A DNA stretch of 64,000 bases from Hydrogenovibrio kuenenii DSM 12350 (GTDB lineage Bacteria > Pseudomonadota > Gammaproteobacteria > Thiomicrospirales > Thiomicrospiraceae), in the NCBI RefSeq assembly GCF_000526715.1, contig NZ_JAGP01000001.1, positions 1,736,001-1,800,000 on the forward strand, written 5' to 3'. A program made the translations under genes and the position numbers. Positions 10,759 through 20,115 of the stretch are shown here, in pieces. Position 1 is the first letter of the stretch. Each line of letters begins with the position of its first letter. The notes beneath the pieces are model-generated. The model saw only the letters and a list, made by a program, of their open reading frames with translations. It did no database searches and was not told the origin of the DNA.

Positions 10759-11779
10759 CGTCCATAGCCTCTAAAAACTCCGCTTTTCGCGCTGAAATAT
10801 TACGCTTACGTTTGGCAACACTTTCAACAAAGTCGATCACTTTTGTTTGTAGTTTGACGCGGTTAAGTTTGTTGATACGCATAATCCCGCCTGGGCTCAA
10901 TACATTCACTTCAATCAGCTTGCCGTTAATGACATCAATACCCACAAAATACAAGCCATCGCGCACCAATTTTGGCCCTATCAGTCGGCATAATTCTTTT
11001 TCAGTAGGTGTTAGATGATGCTTTTGTACTGAACCACCAGCATGCACATTGGAGCGTAAATCCCCCGTCGCGGGTACACGTTTCATGGCACCAATTGGCT
11101 CACCATTCAACATCAAAATTCTTACATCCCCTTGATCTGCACCCTCAACATACTCTTGCAAGATAACGTAATTGCCCTTTTCATTGCCGTTGATATAAAA
11201 ATCCAACAGAGATGAGAAACTCGCTATCGCTTGCTTTTCGACCATAATCACACCATGGCCACCATAGCCGTCTAAAGGCTTCATAATCATCTTGCCTGAC
11301 TCAGACTCTCTTAATACAGACTCTAAATATTCCGGTGTTTTAGACACATAAGTTTTGGGGATAAAGCGATTATCAGGATCATCAAATGAACTGGTATAGA
11401 GTTTATTATTGGCCACACGCAAGCCATCGATATCATTCATGATAAAGACATCATCTCGAACTGAGTCTAAGAAGTTTAATGCGGTCACATTTAATGGCGG
11501 ATCAGAGCGCATAATAATGGCGTCAAAACCAGCTAAAGGCAGTTTTACCTTACGAAATTTAGCCTTTTTATAAAAAGTAGTGATTTTTGCAGAAACAGGG
11601 TCTTGCTTTACAAACACCTGACAAAACGCCATGGCTGTTGATTCACGCATGGTTAAGTTATGCACTGTTGCTAAGGCGACCGTATGCTTTCTAGACACAC
11701 ATTCATGTATCATTCGAATCGTAGAATCAGTTTCTGGTTCTACTCTATCCCAAGGATACATAATAAATAGAATATTCAC
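10751..11779 (-). CDS. GshB-like ATP-grasp ligase
   Basis: The 342-residue product resembles glutathione synthetase: the N-terminal MNILFIMYPWDRVEPETDST matches the GshB start region, PLDGYGGHGV is the ATP-grasp glycine-rich loop, and LQEYVEGADQGDVRILMLNGEP and GLYFVGIDVINGKLIEVNVLSPGG complete the ATP and metal site. ATP-grasp ligases join a carboxylate to an amine or thiol with ATP. Its pairing with the QEGLA/amidohydrolase gene, with an 8-base overlap, suggests a dedicated substrate rather than housekeeping glutathione synthesis; gshA is not nearby. The start is the GTG at 11779, with GGAGG nine bases upstream. Confidence 0.85.
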   Translation of the reverse strand: MNILFIMYPWDRVEPETDSTIRMIHECVSRKHTVALATVHNLTMRESTAMAFCQVFVKQDPVSAKITTFYKKAKFRKVKLPLAGFDAIIMRSDPPLNVTALNFLDSVRDDVFIMNDIDGLRVANNKLYTSSFDDPDNRFIPKTYVSKTPEYLESVLRESESGKMIMKPLDGYGGHGVIMVEKQAIASFSSLLDFYINGNEKGNYVILQEYVEGADQGDVRILMLNGEPIGAMKRVPATGDLRSNVHAGGSVQKHHLTPTEKELCRLIGPKLVRDGLYFVGIDVINGKLIEVNVLSPGGIMRINKLNRVKLQTKVIDFVESVAKRKRNISARKAEFLEAMDDV

Positions 11780-12153
11780 GTGGCACGGCCTCCAAGACTT
11801 AACCTATATTGACTGCAAGCCCCTAGATTTATAGGAGCATATTTTCGGCGATATTACCTGAAACTAGACAATAACGTAAGAGAAATTTCTTAATTTCACG
11901 TCATTTTTTCTTTCATAAAATCGTAACAAATTGTACTGAGGATAAATGACTAGAAAATACAAAATATTTTATATAGATTTAAAAACCAACATCAACTCTA
12001 CGCATCCATAAAATTGATATTTGCTAAATGTTTTATCACTGTAATTAACTTTCACTATACTACTGATAAGAGCGCGATAACAAATAAAAAATGGTCATCA
12101 ACCTTTTGCCAGCTTCCATATTTATACAAGAGAAACCACTCTAGGAATCTATC
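11780..12153. other. AT-rich divergent intergenic region
   Basis: This 374-base stretch separates the divergent ATP-grasp and EamA genes. It must hold both promoters, but I see no sequence close enough to a -35/-10 consensus to call. There is no ORF of note, RNA gene or dispersed repeat. AGGAA before the EamA start is the only clear signal. Confidence 0.6.
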
Positions 12154-13044
12154 ATGAATGCACCTTCTGTGCTAAAAATTTCTTCACAACAACGCAAAGG
12201 AGAGTTTTTTGCATTAGGTCTCACTTTAATTGAAGCCTGGTTTCCAATTTTTGCAAGTTTCACCGTTTCAACCTTGGGACCACTTCATGCCTATACCTAT
12301 AGCTTGGTAGTTGCCTCAAGTATCTTGCTCGGTTTATGGTTGTACCGAAAACGCACTGCAGAAATTCTAAAGCGTGAAGCTTACTTTTCACTCCTTATGG
12401 TTAGTCTGCTTATCTCTAGCGTATTTGCACTGGTCTTTTTAGGACTTAACTACACTTCAGCTAACAATGTCGCCATCATTCTATTTTTGCAGATTCTGTT
12501 TGCTTATCTGTTTCTGGGACGCAAGCAAGGAGAAACCTTAAACCTCCCCCACACACTTGGCGTGATCTTAATGACCCTCGGTGCGGTATTGGTGCTCTTC
12601 CCCAAAAACTTTTCATTGCACATAGGAGACGGTTTAGTGTTACTAGCCGCGATTATTGCGCCCATTGCCAATCTCTATCAAAAACGAGCTCGACAACACG
12701 TTTCTAGCGAAACCATACTCTTAGTCAGGAGCTTGTTGGCACTGCCAGTGCTGTATCTGTTAGCGCTTTATTTTGAACCTACACCAAGCTGGCACATGAT
12801 CCAAACGCAATGGATTTGGTTACTGCTAACTGGCGGTTTGGTATTTGTGGTTTCCAAAATATTTTGGGTAGAAGCACTCCATTTACTCCCCATCACCAAG
12901 GTCAACGCTCTGTTTGCACTCGCGCCTTTACTCACAATCGGGCTTTCGTACTGGATATTAAATCAAGCACCAACCCTGTCACAATTAGCAGGCGCATTGC
13001 CTATTTTGTTTGGTGGTTATTTGATTACTAGAAGAGTGAATTAA
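12154..13044 (+). CDS. EamA/DMT-family inner-membrane transporter
   Basis: A 296-residue protein with about ten hydrophobic segments arranged as two EamA repeats of roughly five helices each, typical of drug/metabolite exporters. Examples are the segments starting at residues 40 (YSLVVASSILLGLWLY), 72 (SLLMVSLLISSVFALVFLGL) and 225 (WIWLLLTGGLVFVVSKIFW). The second half contains a conserved late EamA pattern (LFALAPLLTIGLSYWILN). The substrate cannot be told from sequence. The ATG at 12154 has AGGAA upstream. A single copy of the dispersed repeat lies 17 bases after the stop. Confidence 0.85.
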   Translation: MNAPSVLKISSQQRKGEFFALGLTLIEAWFPIFASFTVSTLGPLHAYTYSLVVASSILLGLWLYRKRTAEILKREAYFSLLMVSLLISSVFALVFLGLNYTSANNVAIILFLQILFAYLFLGRKQGETLNLPHTLGVILMTLGAVLVLFPKNFSLHIGDGLVLLAAIIAPIANLYQKRARQHVSSETILLVRSLLALPVLYLLALYFEPTPSWHMIQTQWIWLLLTGGLVFVVSKIFWVEALHLLPITKVNALFALAPLLTIGLSYWILNQAPTLSQLAGALPILFGGYLITRRVN

Positions 13045-13061
13045 CAAACAAAGAAAAACGA

Positions 13062-13079
13062 CCCAGCCTGGCAGATTTT
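13062..13079 (-). repeat. Single copy of the dispersed CCAGGCTGG repeat
   Basis: CCCAGCCTGGCAGATTTT, the reverse orientation of the arm at 8667, lies just downstream of the EamA gene and before the DUF4136 lipoprotein gene. No facing partner arm is nearby. Confidence 0.85.
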
Positions 13080-13146
13080 AGTCATAGTATTCGATCAAAC
13101 CAATAAGCTACAATAGAAACAGTTATATTGATGAGAATTATTCAAA

Positions 13147-13728
13147 ATGAAAACACATGCTATTCGTACCCTTATTACTCTTGGATTCATCACAATACTT
13201 CTCAGCCTTAACGGCTGCTCAACCATTCAAGTAAGCCAAGATTACGACCAGCAAGCTAATTTCAACAACCTTCACAGCTACCAATGGCTACCAGCGGATA
13301 TGCAAACCAAGCCTAAAGCCAGTGACTTTCAGAAAAATAATCCTTTGATTGCCAAACGCATTGAAACAGCTCTTGTTCATGAGCTGAGTTTGAAAGGACA
13401 ATCAATCGTCACCCAAAATGCAGATGCTTATATCACTTATCATATTTCCTCTGCACAAAAAATACGCTCCGCACCTGTCACCACATCTATCGGTTTTGGT
13501 ACTGGCGGTAGAGGTATCTATACTGGTTTTGGTTTTCAAACCGGTGGTGATATACAGCAATACGAAGAAGGTCAATTGGTCGTTGATATTTTGAACTTGA
13601 AAGGAAAACTATTATGGCGCGGTACAAGTTCTACACCATTAGAAGAACACTCAACACCTGAAGAAACCACTAAGTTGATTAACGACGTGATTAAAAAACT
13701 AATGGCGCAATATCCGCCTAAAAAATAA
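13147..13728 (+). CDS. DUF4136-type lipoprotein
   Basis: The 193-residue product starts with a basic, hydrophobic signal sequence ending in the lipobox LNGC, with the lipidated cysteine at residue 24. The residues after it (Ser-Thr, not Asp) predict outer-membrane sorting. The mature part resembles the DUF4136 family: an early FNNLHSYQWLP segment, then AKRIETALVHELSLKG, a Gly-rich stretch (FGTGGRGIYTGFGF) and a closing segment with LVVDILNLKGKLLWRG. The molecular function of the family is not established. The gene converges on chrA with a gap of only 12 bases. Confidence 0.8.
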   Translation: MKTHAIRTLITLGFITILLSLNGCSTIQVSQDYDQQANFNNLHSYQWLPADMQTKPKASDFQKNNPLIAKRIETALVHELSLKGQSIVTQNADAYITYHISSAQKIRSAPVTTSIGFGTGGRGIYTGFGFQTGGDIQQYEEGQLVVDILNLKGKLLWRGTSSTPLEEHSTPEETTKLINDVIKKLMAQYPPKK

Positions 13729-13740
13729 CACGCCTTACTC

Positions 13741-15117
13741 TTAAATAAAAGAAGTGAGTAATCCCAAAACAGCACTTAGCAAAATCACAGGAATAAAACC
13801 CCATTGTTTTTTAAACAATAGCCACATTGCCAAACCCGTTATAAACAGTGAGGTGAGATCTATAGCTAGCCAAGCATCTAGCCCTTGGTTTAAGTTTGGG
13901 GGATGCGGCCAAAAAACATGAAAACCAAAGAACACCGCCAAATTCAACATCACACCAACAAGTGCTGCACTAATCACCGTCAAAAGCCCTTTCAGCTTGC
14001 CATTTTCTCGACCTGCTTCAACCAATGGTGCACCGGCAAGAATCAACAAAAACGATGGTAAAAAACTAAAAAACGTCACCACACTGGCTGCCAGAAATCC
14101 ATTTACAAACGGTGAAGCATCTGACACCGCCATCTGCCCCCAGCCAGCAACAAACCCAATAAAGGTCACTATCATTATCAGGGGCCCAGGTGTCGTTTCA
14201 CCTAGTGCTAAGCCATCAATCATTTGTGGCGCAGTTAGCCAATGAAAATGCTCAACCGCACCCTGATAAACATAAGGCAAAACAGCATAAGCACCACCAA
14301 AGGTTAACCAAGCTGCTTTTGTAAAAAACCAGGCCATTTGAACCAATGGAGAATCAGCGCCCCCCGTCAAGGCAACTAATGACAACATAGCGGCTAACCA
14401 AATAAACACGCCAAGCAAAACCACCTTAATCAACTTATGCCAAGCAAAGCGAGTATGCTCTAACACCGTATCATCACCAATCAAAGCTGATTCTTTACTG
14501 TCATTCACGGTTTGGACGGACGCCGAACCCGATAAAACCTGTGGCGCTACATGACTGAATATCAACCCTATAATCAATGCCGATATCATAATAAGCGGAA
14601 AAGGCCAATTAAAAACAGCTATAGCTACAAAAGCCCCTACTGCCAACCACCACAAAGCAGCATGGTGTAAAACGCGACTGGCTAAGCGATAAACCGCCAC
14701 CACCACAATAGCGAGTACCGCGGGCTTAATGCCATAAAAAACAGCGGCAACCCAAGAAACCTGACCAAACGTCAAATACAACCAACTCAAGAACATCAAC
14801 AGGAAAAAGGCTGGCAAAATAAACAAGAGCCCTGCGGCTAAACCGCCTTTTGTACCATGCATTAACCAGCCCATATAAGTCGCTAATTGCTGTGCTTCTG
14901 GACCGGGCAATAGCATCGTGTAATTCAACGCATTCAAAAAACGCTTCTCGGAAATCCAGCGACGTTTTTCTACTAACTCTTGATGCATCAGGCTAATTTG
15001 CCCTGCAGGACCACCAAAGCTAATAAACCCAAGTTTAAGCCAATAAATTAGGGCTTGTACAAAGGAAATATCAACGTTAGGTGTTGATGCTTTTTCTGTC
15101 TTTAAAGTGTCTGTCAT
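13741..15117 (-). CDS. chrA: Chromate transporter, CHR family (two-repeat form)
   Basis: The 458-residue membrane protein contains two homologous halves, as expected for long-chain ChrA. The first half opens with LGFISFGGPAGQISLMHQE and LPGPEAQQLATYMG; the second repeats the pattern as AWLTFGGAYAVLPYVYQGA and GLALGETTPGPLIMIVTFIG. About ten to twelve hydrophobic segments are visible. ChrA exports chromate, and some homologues also affect sulfate. No regulatory chrB lies beside it, so it may be constitutive. It converges on the DUF4136 gene and diverges from the dehydrogenase gene. Confidence 0.93.
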   Translation of the reverse strand: MTDTLKTEKASTPNVDISFVQALIYWLKLGFISFGGPAGQISLMHQELVEKRRWISEKRFLNALNYTMLLPGPEAQQLATYMGWLMHGTKGGLAAGLLFILPAFFLLMFLSWLYLTFGQVSWVAAVFYGIKPAVLAIVVVAVYRLASRVLHHAALWWLAVGAFVAIAVFNWPFPLIMISALIIGLIFSHVAPQVLSGSASVQTVNDSKESALIGDDTVLEHTRFAWHKLIKVVLLGVFIWLAAMLSLVALTGGADSPLVQMAWFFTKAAWLTFGGAYAVLPYVYQGAVEHFHWLTAPQMIDGLALGETTPGPLIMIVTFIGFVAGWGQMAVSDASPFVNGFLAASVVTFFSFLPSFLLILAGAPLVEAGRENGKLKGLLTVISAALVGVMLNLAVFFGFHVFWPHPPNLNQGLDAWLAIDLTSLFITGLAMWLLFKKQWGFIPVILLSAVLGLLTSFI

Positions 15118-15214
15118 GTTTTAAAGCAATGCTGTTCTTATGTAAGAAAGGGCTATTTTAAAATAAAAAGATGACGCGGCTATGACGTTAATAATGGTAG
15201 TCCTCGACAAAATA

Positions 15215-15232
15215 AAAATCTACCAGGCTGGG
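15215..15232 (+). repeat. Single copy of the dispersed CCAGGCTGG repeat
   Basis: AAAATCTACCAGGCTGGG lies in the 215-base gap between the divergent chrA and dehydrogenase genes. This is the only copy in a divergent promoter region, which argues against a purely terminator role for the family. Confidence 0.85.
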
Positions 15233-15332
15233 TCTTATCTAACCTAGGTATCGAAACAAAATCAAAGCTGGGCTTAACAATCAAAAATTGCTTTAATAGA
15301 AGTTACCAAGAATCGTTGGATTGGAGACACCT

Positions 15333-16325
15333 ATGAGATTGGCTTTTTTTAGCGCAACAAAAACCGATAAACGACTATTTGATTCCGCTAAACAAAATTA
15401 TGGCATCGAAATCGACTACTTCGAACACCATCTGTCAGCAAAAACCGTCGCCTTAGCAGAAGACTATAATGCAGTGTGCGTATTCGTGAACGATGATATT
15501 TCGGCTAGCGTCATCGAAAAACTGCATGATTTTGGTATACGACTTATTCTTTTACGCTGTGCGGGTTTTAATCAAGTCGATTTACCTGCGGCAAATCAAT
15601 ACGGCATGACAGTGCTTCGTGTACCCAACTATTCACCGATGGCCGTTGCTGAACATGCTCTTGCAATGATGATGAGCTTAAACCGTAAAACCTACAAAGC
15701 CTATAACCGTGTGCGTGATGGCAATTTCTCACTAGAAGGCTTTTTGGGGTTTGATATGTTTGGCAAAACAGCAGCCGTAGTGGGAACTGGTCATATCGGT
15801 TATGAAATGGCAAGGATTCTAAAAGGACTTGGATTACATGTCTTGGCCTATGACGTCAAACAAAATCCAGATGTTTTGGCACTGGGCATAGAATACGCTA
15901 ACTTAGATACGCTCTATGAACAATCAGACATCATTTCACTTCACGTGCCTTTATTCAATGAAACGCACCATCTGATTAATAAAACCAGCATTGCCAAAAT
16001 GAAACCCGGTGTCATGATTATCAACACCAGTCGCGGTGGTATTTTGGATGCCTCCGCGGTGATTGACGCCTTAAAGACCGGACAAATCGGTTATCTAGGT
16101 ATTGATGTTTATGAACAAGAAGCCGATTTGTTTTTTGAAGATCGCTCTGAACAAATTATTCAAGATGATATTTTTGAACGCCTATTGTCTTTCCCCAATG
16201 TTTTGGTTACAGCGCATCAAGGTTTTTATACAAAAGAAGCCTTGTGTCATATCGTTGATACAACGTTGCAAAATATGCAACACTTTGGAACAAAGCTGGC
16301 ATTAGAAGAAAATAGAGTGAAATAA
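15333..16325 (+). CDS. ldhA: D-2-hydroxyacid dehydrogenase, probable D-lactate dehydrogenase
   Basis: This enzyme interconverts 2-oxo acids and D-2-hydroxy acids with NAD; D-lactate/pyruvate is most likely. The 330-residue product has the Rossmann motif GTGHIGYEMARIL near residue 152, the arginine segment NTSRGGILD near 233, the glutamate region DVYEQEADLFFED near 256, and the catalytic His in TAHQGFYT near 293. DVYEQEADLFFED is characteristic of the LdhA subgroup. I chose the ATG at 15333 because GGAG lies six bases upstream; a TTG four codons earlier overlaps that ribosome binding site. A hairpin terminator follows the stop immediately. Confidence 0.9.
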   Translation: MRLAFFSATKTDKRLFDSAKQNYGIEIDYFEHHLSAKTVALAEDYNAVCVFVNDDISASVIEKLHDFGIRLILLRCAGFNQVDLPAANQYGMTVLRVPNYSPMAVAEHALAMMMSLNRKTYKAYNRVRDGNFSLEGFLGFDMFGKTAAVVGTGHIGYEMARILKGLGLHVLAYDVKQNPDVLALGIEYANLDTLYEQSDIISLHVPLFNETHHLINKTSIAKMKPGVMIINTSRGGILDASAVIDALKTGQIGYLGIDVYEQEADLFFEDRSEQIIQDDIFERLLSFPNVLVTAHQGFYTKEALCHIVDTTLQNMQHFGTKLALEENRVK

Positions 16326-16327
16326 AA

Positions 16328-16352
16328 AAAGGGGCTTAAAAACCCCTTTCTT
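16328..16352. terminator. Bidirectional terminator between ldhA and htpG
   Basis: AAAGGGG (16328-16334) pairs with CCCCTTT (16343-16349). On the minus strand the stem is followed by seven T residues, a good intrinsic terminator for htpG. On the plus strand the T run is shorter but would serve ldhA. Confidence 0.85.
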
Positions 16353-16370
16353 AAACAAATAGACCCACTC

Positions 16371-18263
16371 TTAGATCACTTCTGACAATAGGCTATTCAT
16401 ACGTTTAATAAAGTCAGCAGGACGCTCCAACTGATCACCTTCAGCCAGCTGTGCTTGCTCAAGTAAGAACAAAGACCATTCTTTCACTTTGCCTTCTTCA
16501 TCCAACTGCTCTAGTTTTTTCACAAGAGGATGTGTTGGGTTTAGCTCAAGCACAGGCTTTTGCTTAGGCATGGCTTGCCCCATCTGTTCCATCATTCGCG
16601 CCATGTGTGCAGACATATCGCCTTCTGCACTCACCACACACGCTGGAGAGTCAGTCAGACGGTGTGTAATACGAACATCAGAAACTAAATCCTCAATCGC
16701 TGCCTTCACTTTTTCAGTAATAGCTTCACGTGCTTTTTTGTCTTCTTCAGTCAACTCAGCTTCTTCTTCCGCTTCAAACTCTTTTAGATCAGCAGAAGCA
16801 ACGGACTTCAATTGTTTACCATCAAATTCAGTCAAGTGTGAAACCAGCCATTCATCAATACGATCCGTCAGTAATAGCACCTCGATGCCTTTTTTACGGA
16901 ACATTTCCAAATGCGGGCTACCAGATGCCGCGGCATAACTATCACCTGTTATAAAGTAAATCGACTGCTGATCTTCTGACATGCGATCAACATAGGTTTC
17001 AAGTGACACACGCTGCTCTTGTGTTGAAGATTGGTGAGTAGTCGTGAAACGCAACAACTTGGCAATTTTCTCTTTGTTTGCAAAGTCTTCAATCATCCCC
17101 TCTTTCATCACATTACCAAACTGGTCCCAGAAGGTGTTGTAATCGGTTTGATCTTCCGACTTAGACATTTTTGCCAAACTGTCCAGAATACGCTTAACAG
17201 AAGCAGAACGAACCTTATCAACCACTTTGTTACTTTGCAGGATTTCACGCGATACATTCAATGGTAGATCGTTAGAGTCAATCACCCCACGAACAAAGCG
17301 TAGATAAGCAGGCAATAAGTTTTCTGCATCATCCATGATGAATACACGTTTTACATAAAGCTTTAAGCCATAACGACGGTCACGGTCATACAGATCAAAT
17401 GGGGCACGTTTTGGCACATAAAGCAGTGAGGTATACTCTAAAGTCCCCTCAACTTTATTATGTAGCGTTACCAGAGGATTTTCGAAATCATGTGATAACG
17501 TTTGATAAAAGTTATTGTATTCTTCGTCTGTTAACTCCGATTTTGGTTGCGTCCAAAGGGCTGTTGCTTTATTGACTTGCTCAAGGACTTTCTTGCCATT
17601 TGGCTTACCTTCATCATCCAGCTCTTCTTTCCACATCATGATAGGAAAGTTAATGTGATCTGAATAGGTCGTAATGATATTTCTTAGACGGAAATCGTCA
17701 AGGAACTCATCCATATCTTCTTTCAAGTGAAGAACAATTTCTGTCCCTTTAGAGTCTTTTTCGACCGTTTCTAGCGTGTACTCACCTTCACCTGCCGATT
17801 CCCAACAAGTAGCATTAGCTTTTTCATCACCCGCTTTGCGCGTCGTCAAAGTAACTTTATCGGCAACAATAAAGGATGCATAGAAGCCCACCCCGAACTG
17901 ACCAATCAAATGACTGTCTTTAGCTTGGTCACCTGAAAGATTTTCTAAGAACTTTTTGGTACCAGAATTGGCAATCGTTCCGATATTTGCAATAACTTCA
18001 TCGCGAGTCATCCCGATACCATTGTCGATAATCGTCACAGTACGCGCTTCTTTATCAAATGCAACGCCAATTGACAGTTCTGATTCACCTTCTGTTAAGG
18101 CATCATTTGAAACTGACTCAAACCTCAGCTTATCTAGAGCATCCGAAGCATTGGATACTAACTCTCTCAAAAAGATTTCTTTATTACTGTAAAGGGCATG
18201 AATCATCAGTTTTAGTAACTGATTAACTTCTGTTTGAAAGGCATGAGTTTCTGTGTGACTCAT
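16371..18263 (-). CDS. htpG: Molecular chaperone HtpG (Hsp90)
   Basis: Bacterial Hsp90 is an ATP-dependent homodimeric chaperone that remodels client proteins with DnaK. The 630-residue length is standard. The GHKL ATPase N-domain shows [15 protein letters not shown] near residue 34, [10 protein letters not shown] near 81 and [11 protein letters not shown] near 121. The middle domain includes [20 protein letters not shown], and the C-terminal dimerisation domain ends with RMNSLLSEV. It is a single-gene unit closed by a strong terminator. I looked for a sigma-32-type promoter in the short gap upstream and could not identify one with confidence. Confidence 0.98.
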
Positions 18264-18355
18264 TCTGTTCTTCTCCTAGTTTTTCGGTTGAATCTAATAA
18301 GTATTAAACTCATAGGTTATTGGGGACAGCAAAGTATTTTTCAAGAGGCAAAAAC

Positions 18356-18385
18356 AAAAAAAGCGCAGAAACTGCGCTTTTTTAT
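18356..18385 (-). terminator. Intrinsic terminator of the exported-protein gene
   Basis: AAGCGCAG-AAA-CTGCGCTT (18361-18379) forms an 8-bp stem with a three-base loop. On the minus strand it is followed by a long T-rich run, 25 bases past the stop of the gene ending at 18404. Confidence 0.9.
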
Positions 18386-18403
18386 CACCCTAAACAAAGG
18401 TAA

Positions 18404-19294
18404 TTATTTTTCTGTAACTTTGTCCAAAGCATCAGTGATTTCATCTGGTGCATTAGCAATAGACATAAAGCTACCTGAACCCATCATTGACAATGAAGGC
18501 CAGTTAATTGCAATACGGAATTTTCCGTTTAGGGCAATCGCTTTTTTACCTACAACAAGAATCTCATAAGGTAGGTGCGCTGCATGCGAATGTCCACTAG
18601 TATCAATTTGCTTCAATATATTTTTATCAGCCCCTTCACCTTTAGAAATGGCAACACCAAATACAGTTGAATTAGCATTTGGTAGATCAATACGGTATAC
18701 CTTGGTTACACCAGCTTTTCCAGCAGCTAACGCTTTTTCGATAGTGTCTACAGCTTGTTGATGTGAATCATAATCTTCTAACTCATCTACATCACCAAAA
18801 TAAGGCATCATGAATTTATAGTGATAGTCACGCAGGTCATCAGCACTCAATGCTTCTTCTGCACCAAATTCAGATTGTTTGCCAAGCGCTTTTTCCATCG
18901 CAGACTGAACTGGGGTAATGTCACCTTTCATTTTATAGACATTCCACATGTACACTGGATTTGTGTATGAAACCTCTGTATTTGCACCACGTTTAACAAT
19001 GGAAACTCTTTCCATCGCACCAAAACCACCGTTTTCAGATTGTGCGGCAAGAGACTTAAGTGCATCATTCGTAACAATGATAACTTGCGTGTCTGTAGTA
19101 GGGCTGTATGAACCGACCACTTGGAAACCGTTAGAAGTTAGGGCAGACTTTGCTTTGTCAGCAGTTGCAGCAACAGAATCAGTTGTTGTCGAACCTAAAA
19201 TAAACGGCATATAAGATGCTGCCATAGCTGTAGTAGAACTAACAAGTAGTACTACCGAAACAGCCATTGCTGACCATAGAGATTTCAATTTCAT
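18404..19294 (-). CDS. Exported protein of unknown function (possibly DUF302-related)
   Basis: A 296-residue product starting with a clear Sec signal peptide (MKLKSLWSAMAVSVVLLVSS, cleavage likely after AMA near residue 26), so the mature protein is periplasmic or secreted. There are no further membrane segments and almost no cysteine. The segment ADKAKSALTSNGFQVVGSYS followed by TQVIIVTND resembles the opening of DUF302 domains, but the match is loose and a function is not claimed. The second half has LPYEILVVGKKAIALNGKFR and a Met/Ser/Gly-rich stretch. The ATG at 19294 is chosen over a TTG three codons upstream because it begins the signal peptide. The gene stands alone between two strong terminators, so it forms its own transcription unit. 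Confidence 0.75.
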   Translation of the reverse strand: MKLKSLWSAMAVSVVLLVSSTTAMAASYMPFILGSTTTDSVAATADKAKSALTSNGFQVVGSYSPTTDTQVIIVTNDALKSLAAQSENGGFGAMERVSIVKRGANTEVSYTNPVYMWNVYKMKGDITPVQSAMEKALGKQSEFGAEEALSADDLRDYHYKFMMPYFGDVDELEDYDSHQQAVDTIEKALAAGKAGVTKVYRIDLPNANSTVFGVAISKGEGADKNILKQIDTSGHSHAAHLPYEILVVGKKAIALNGKFRIAINWPSLSMMGSGSFMSIANAPDEITDALDKVTEK

Positions 19295-19450
19295 GTTTAC
19301 CAATCCAATATATTTATAGTTTTTTAAAAGGAAGCTTTATTTTGAGGAATCGCCCAGTAAATTTAAAATTCAATTTATTTATGTGTAAATAAGCTCCCAT
19401 TGGGCTAACACGAACTTTAAACGTTGATCCGTAAATAAACCAGTTATAAA

Positions 19451-19475
19451 AAAACCGCATTTCTGCGGTTTTTAA
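19451..19475 (-). terminator. Intrinsic terminator after the CheZ-like gene
   Basis: ACCGCA and TGCGGT with flanking A/T pairs form a short stem with a four-base loop (TTTC on the plus strand), followed on the minus strand by a T run. It lies directly after the stop at 19482 and would end the cheD-cheA operon. Confidence 0.8.
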
Positions 19476-19481
19476 AATAGA

Positions 19482-20048
19482 TTAAAAGAATTCGATCTCT
19501 TCTTCGTCTTCTTCTTCGGCATGCATCCTATCTCGCATACGCTCTTTCATTTGGTTAATTGCCTCATCTGCAGGCAACCCTTTATCGAAAATAAGTTCAA
19601 ACAACTCTTCTTCTTCTCGCATAGTGGTGCCTTTGCGCACTGTTTCTTTGAATGCCTGCCATTGCGCTTCATCTTGCGCATGCATTTCATGAGAAACAAT
19701 ATCCGCTAAACCAGACAACCCTTGAGACACATGATCTAATCGTTGGCTTAATTTGTCATAAAATTGGAACGCTATAATCGCTTGTTGCATCTTCATTGCC
19801 AATTCATTAGTTTGCAATAGCAAAGATGCATTATGTTCTTCCAAACCTTCAACATCTTCCGCCATTTCCGCAATCAACTTACTTGATGCTTCAATGCCTT
19901 CAATATGCTTACTCATAAAAGAAAAGGAATCAATCAATGTATTAACCGAATTATCCCCATCGGTAATAGACAATTCAATCTGTGCAACAGATAAGTTCAA
20001 AACCATGATGGTCTCTTGAACTTCTTTTGCCCCTAGTGCATACGACAT
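19482..20048 (-). CDS. Chemotaxis-linked helical protein, candidate CheZ-like CheY-P phosphatase
   Basis: A 188-residue, almost entirely helical protein encoded 67 bases after cheA on the same strand. The segment AFQFYDKLSQRLDHV contains D98-K-L-S-Q102. This matches the DxxxQ spacing of the catalytic Asp and Gln of CheZ, where the preceding residues are also Phe-Gln. The C-terminus is strongly acidic and ends in aromatic residues (EEDEEEIEFF), reminiscent of the CheY-binding tail of CheZ. Overall similarity to E. coli CheZ is otherwise low, so this is an inference from motif, fold and neighbourhood. A scaffold or receptor-associated role is the alternative. Confidence 0.5.
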   Translation of the reverse strand: MSYALGAKEVQETIMVLNLSVAQIELSITDGDNSVNTLIDSFSFMSKHIEGIEASSKLIAEMAEDVEGLEEHNASLLLQTNELAMKMQQAIIAFQFYDKLSQRLDHVSQGLSGLADIVSHEMHAQDEAQWQAFKETVRKGTTMREEEELFELIFDKGLPADEAINQMKERMRDRMHAEEEDEEEIEFF

Positions 20049-20115
20049 AAATATCTCTTTATTTATTTTTTATATTCATACAAACCAAGATTACACTCTC
20101 TAAAGTGCAAATTTG

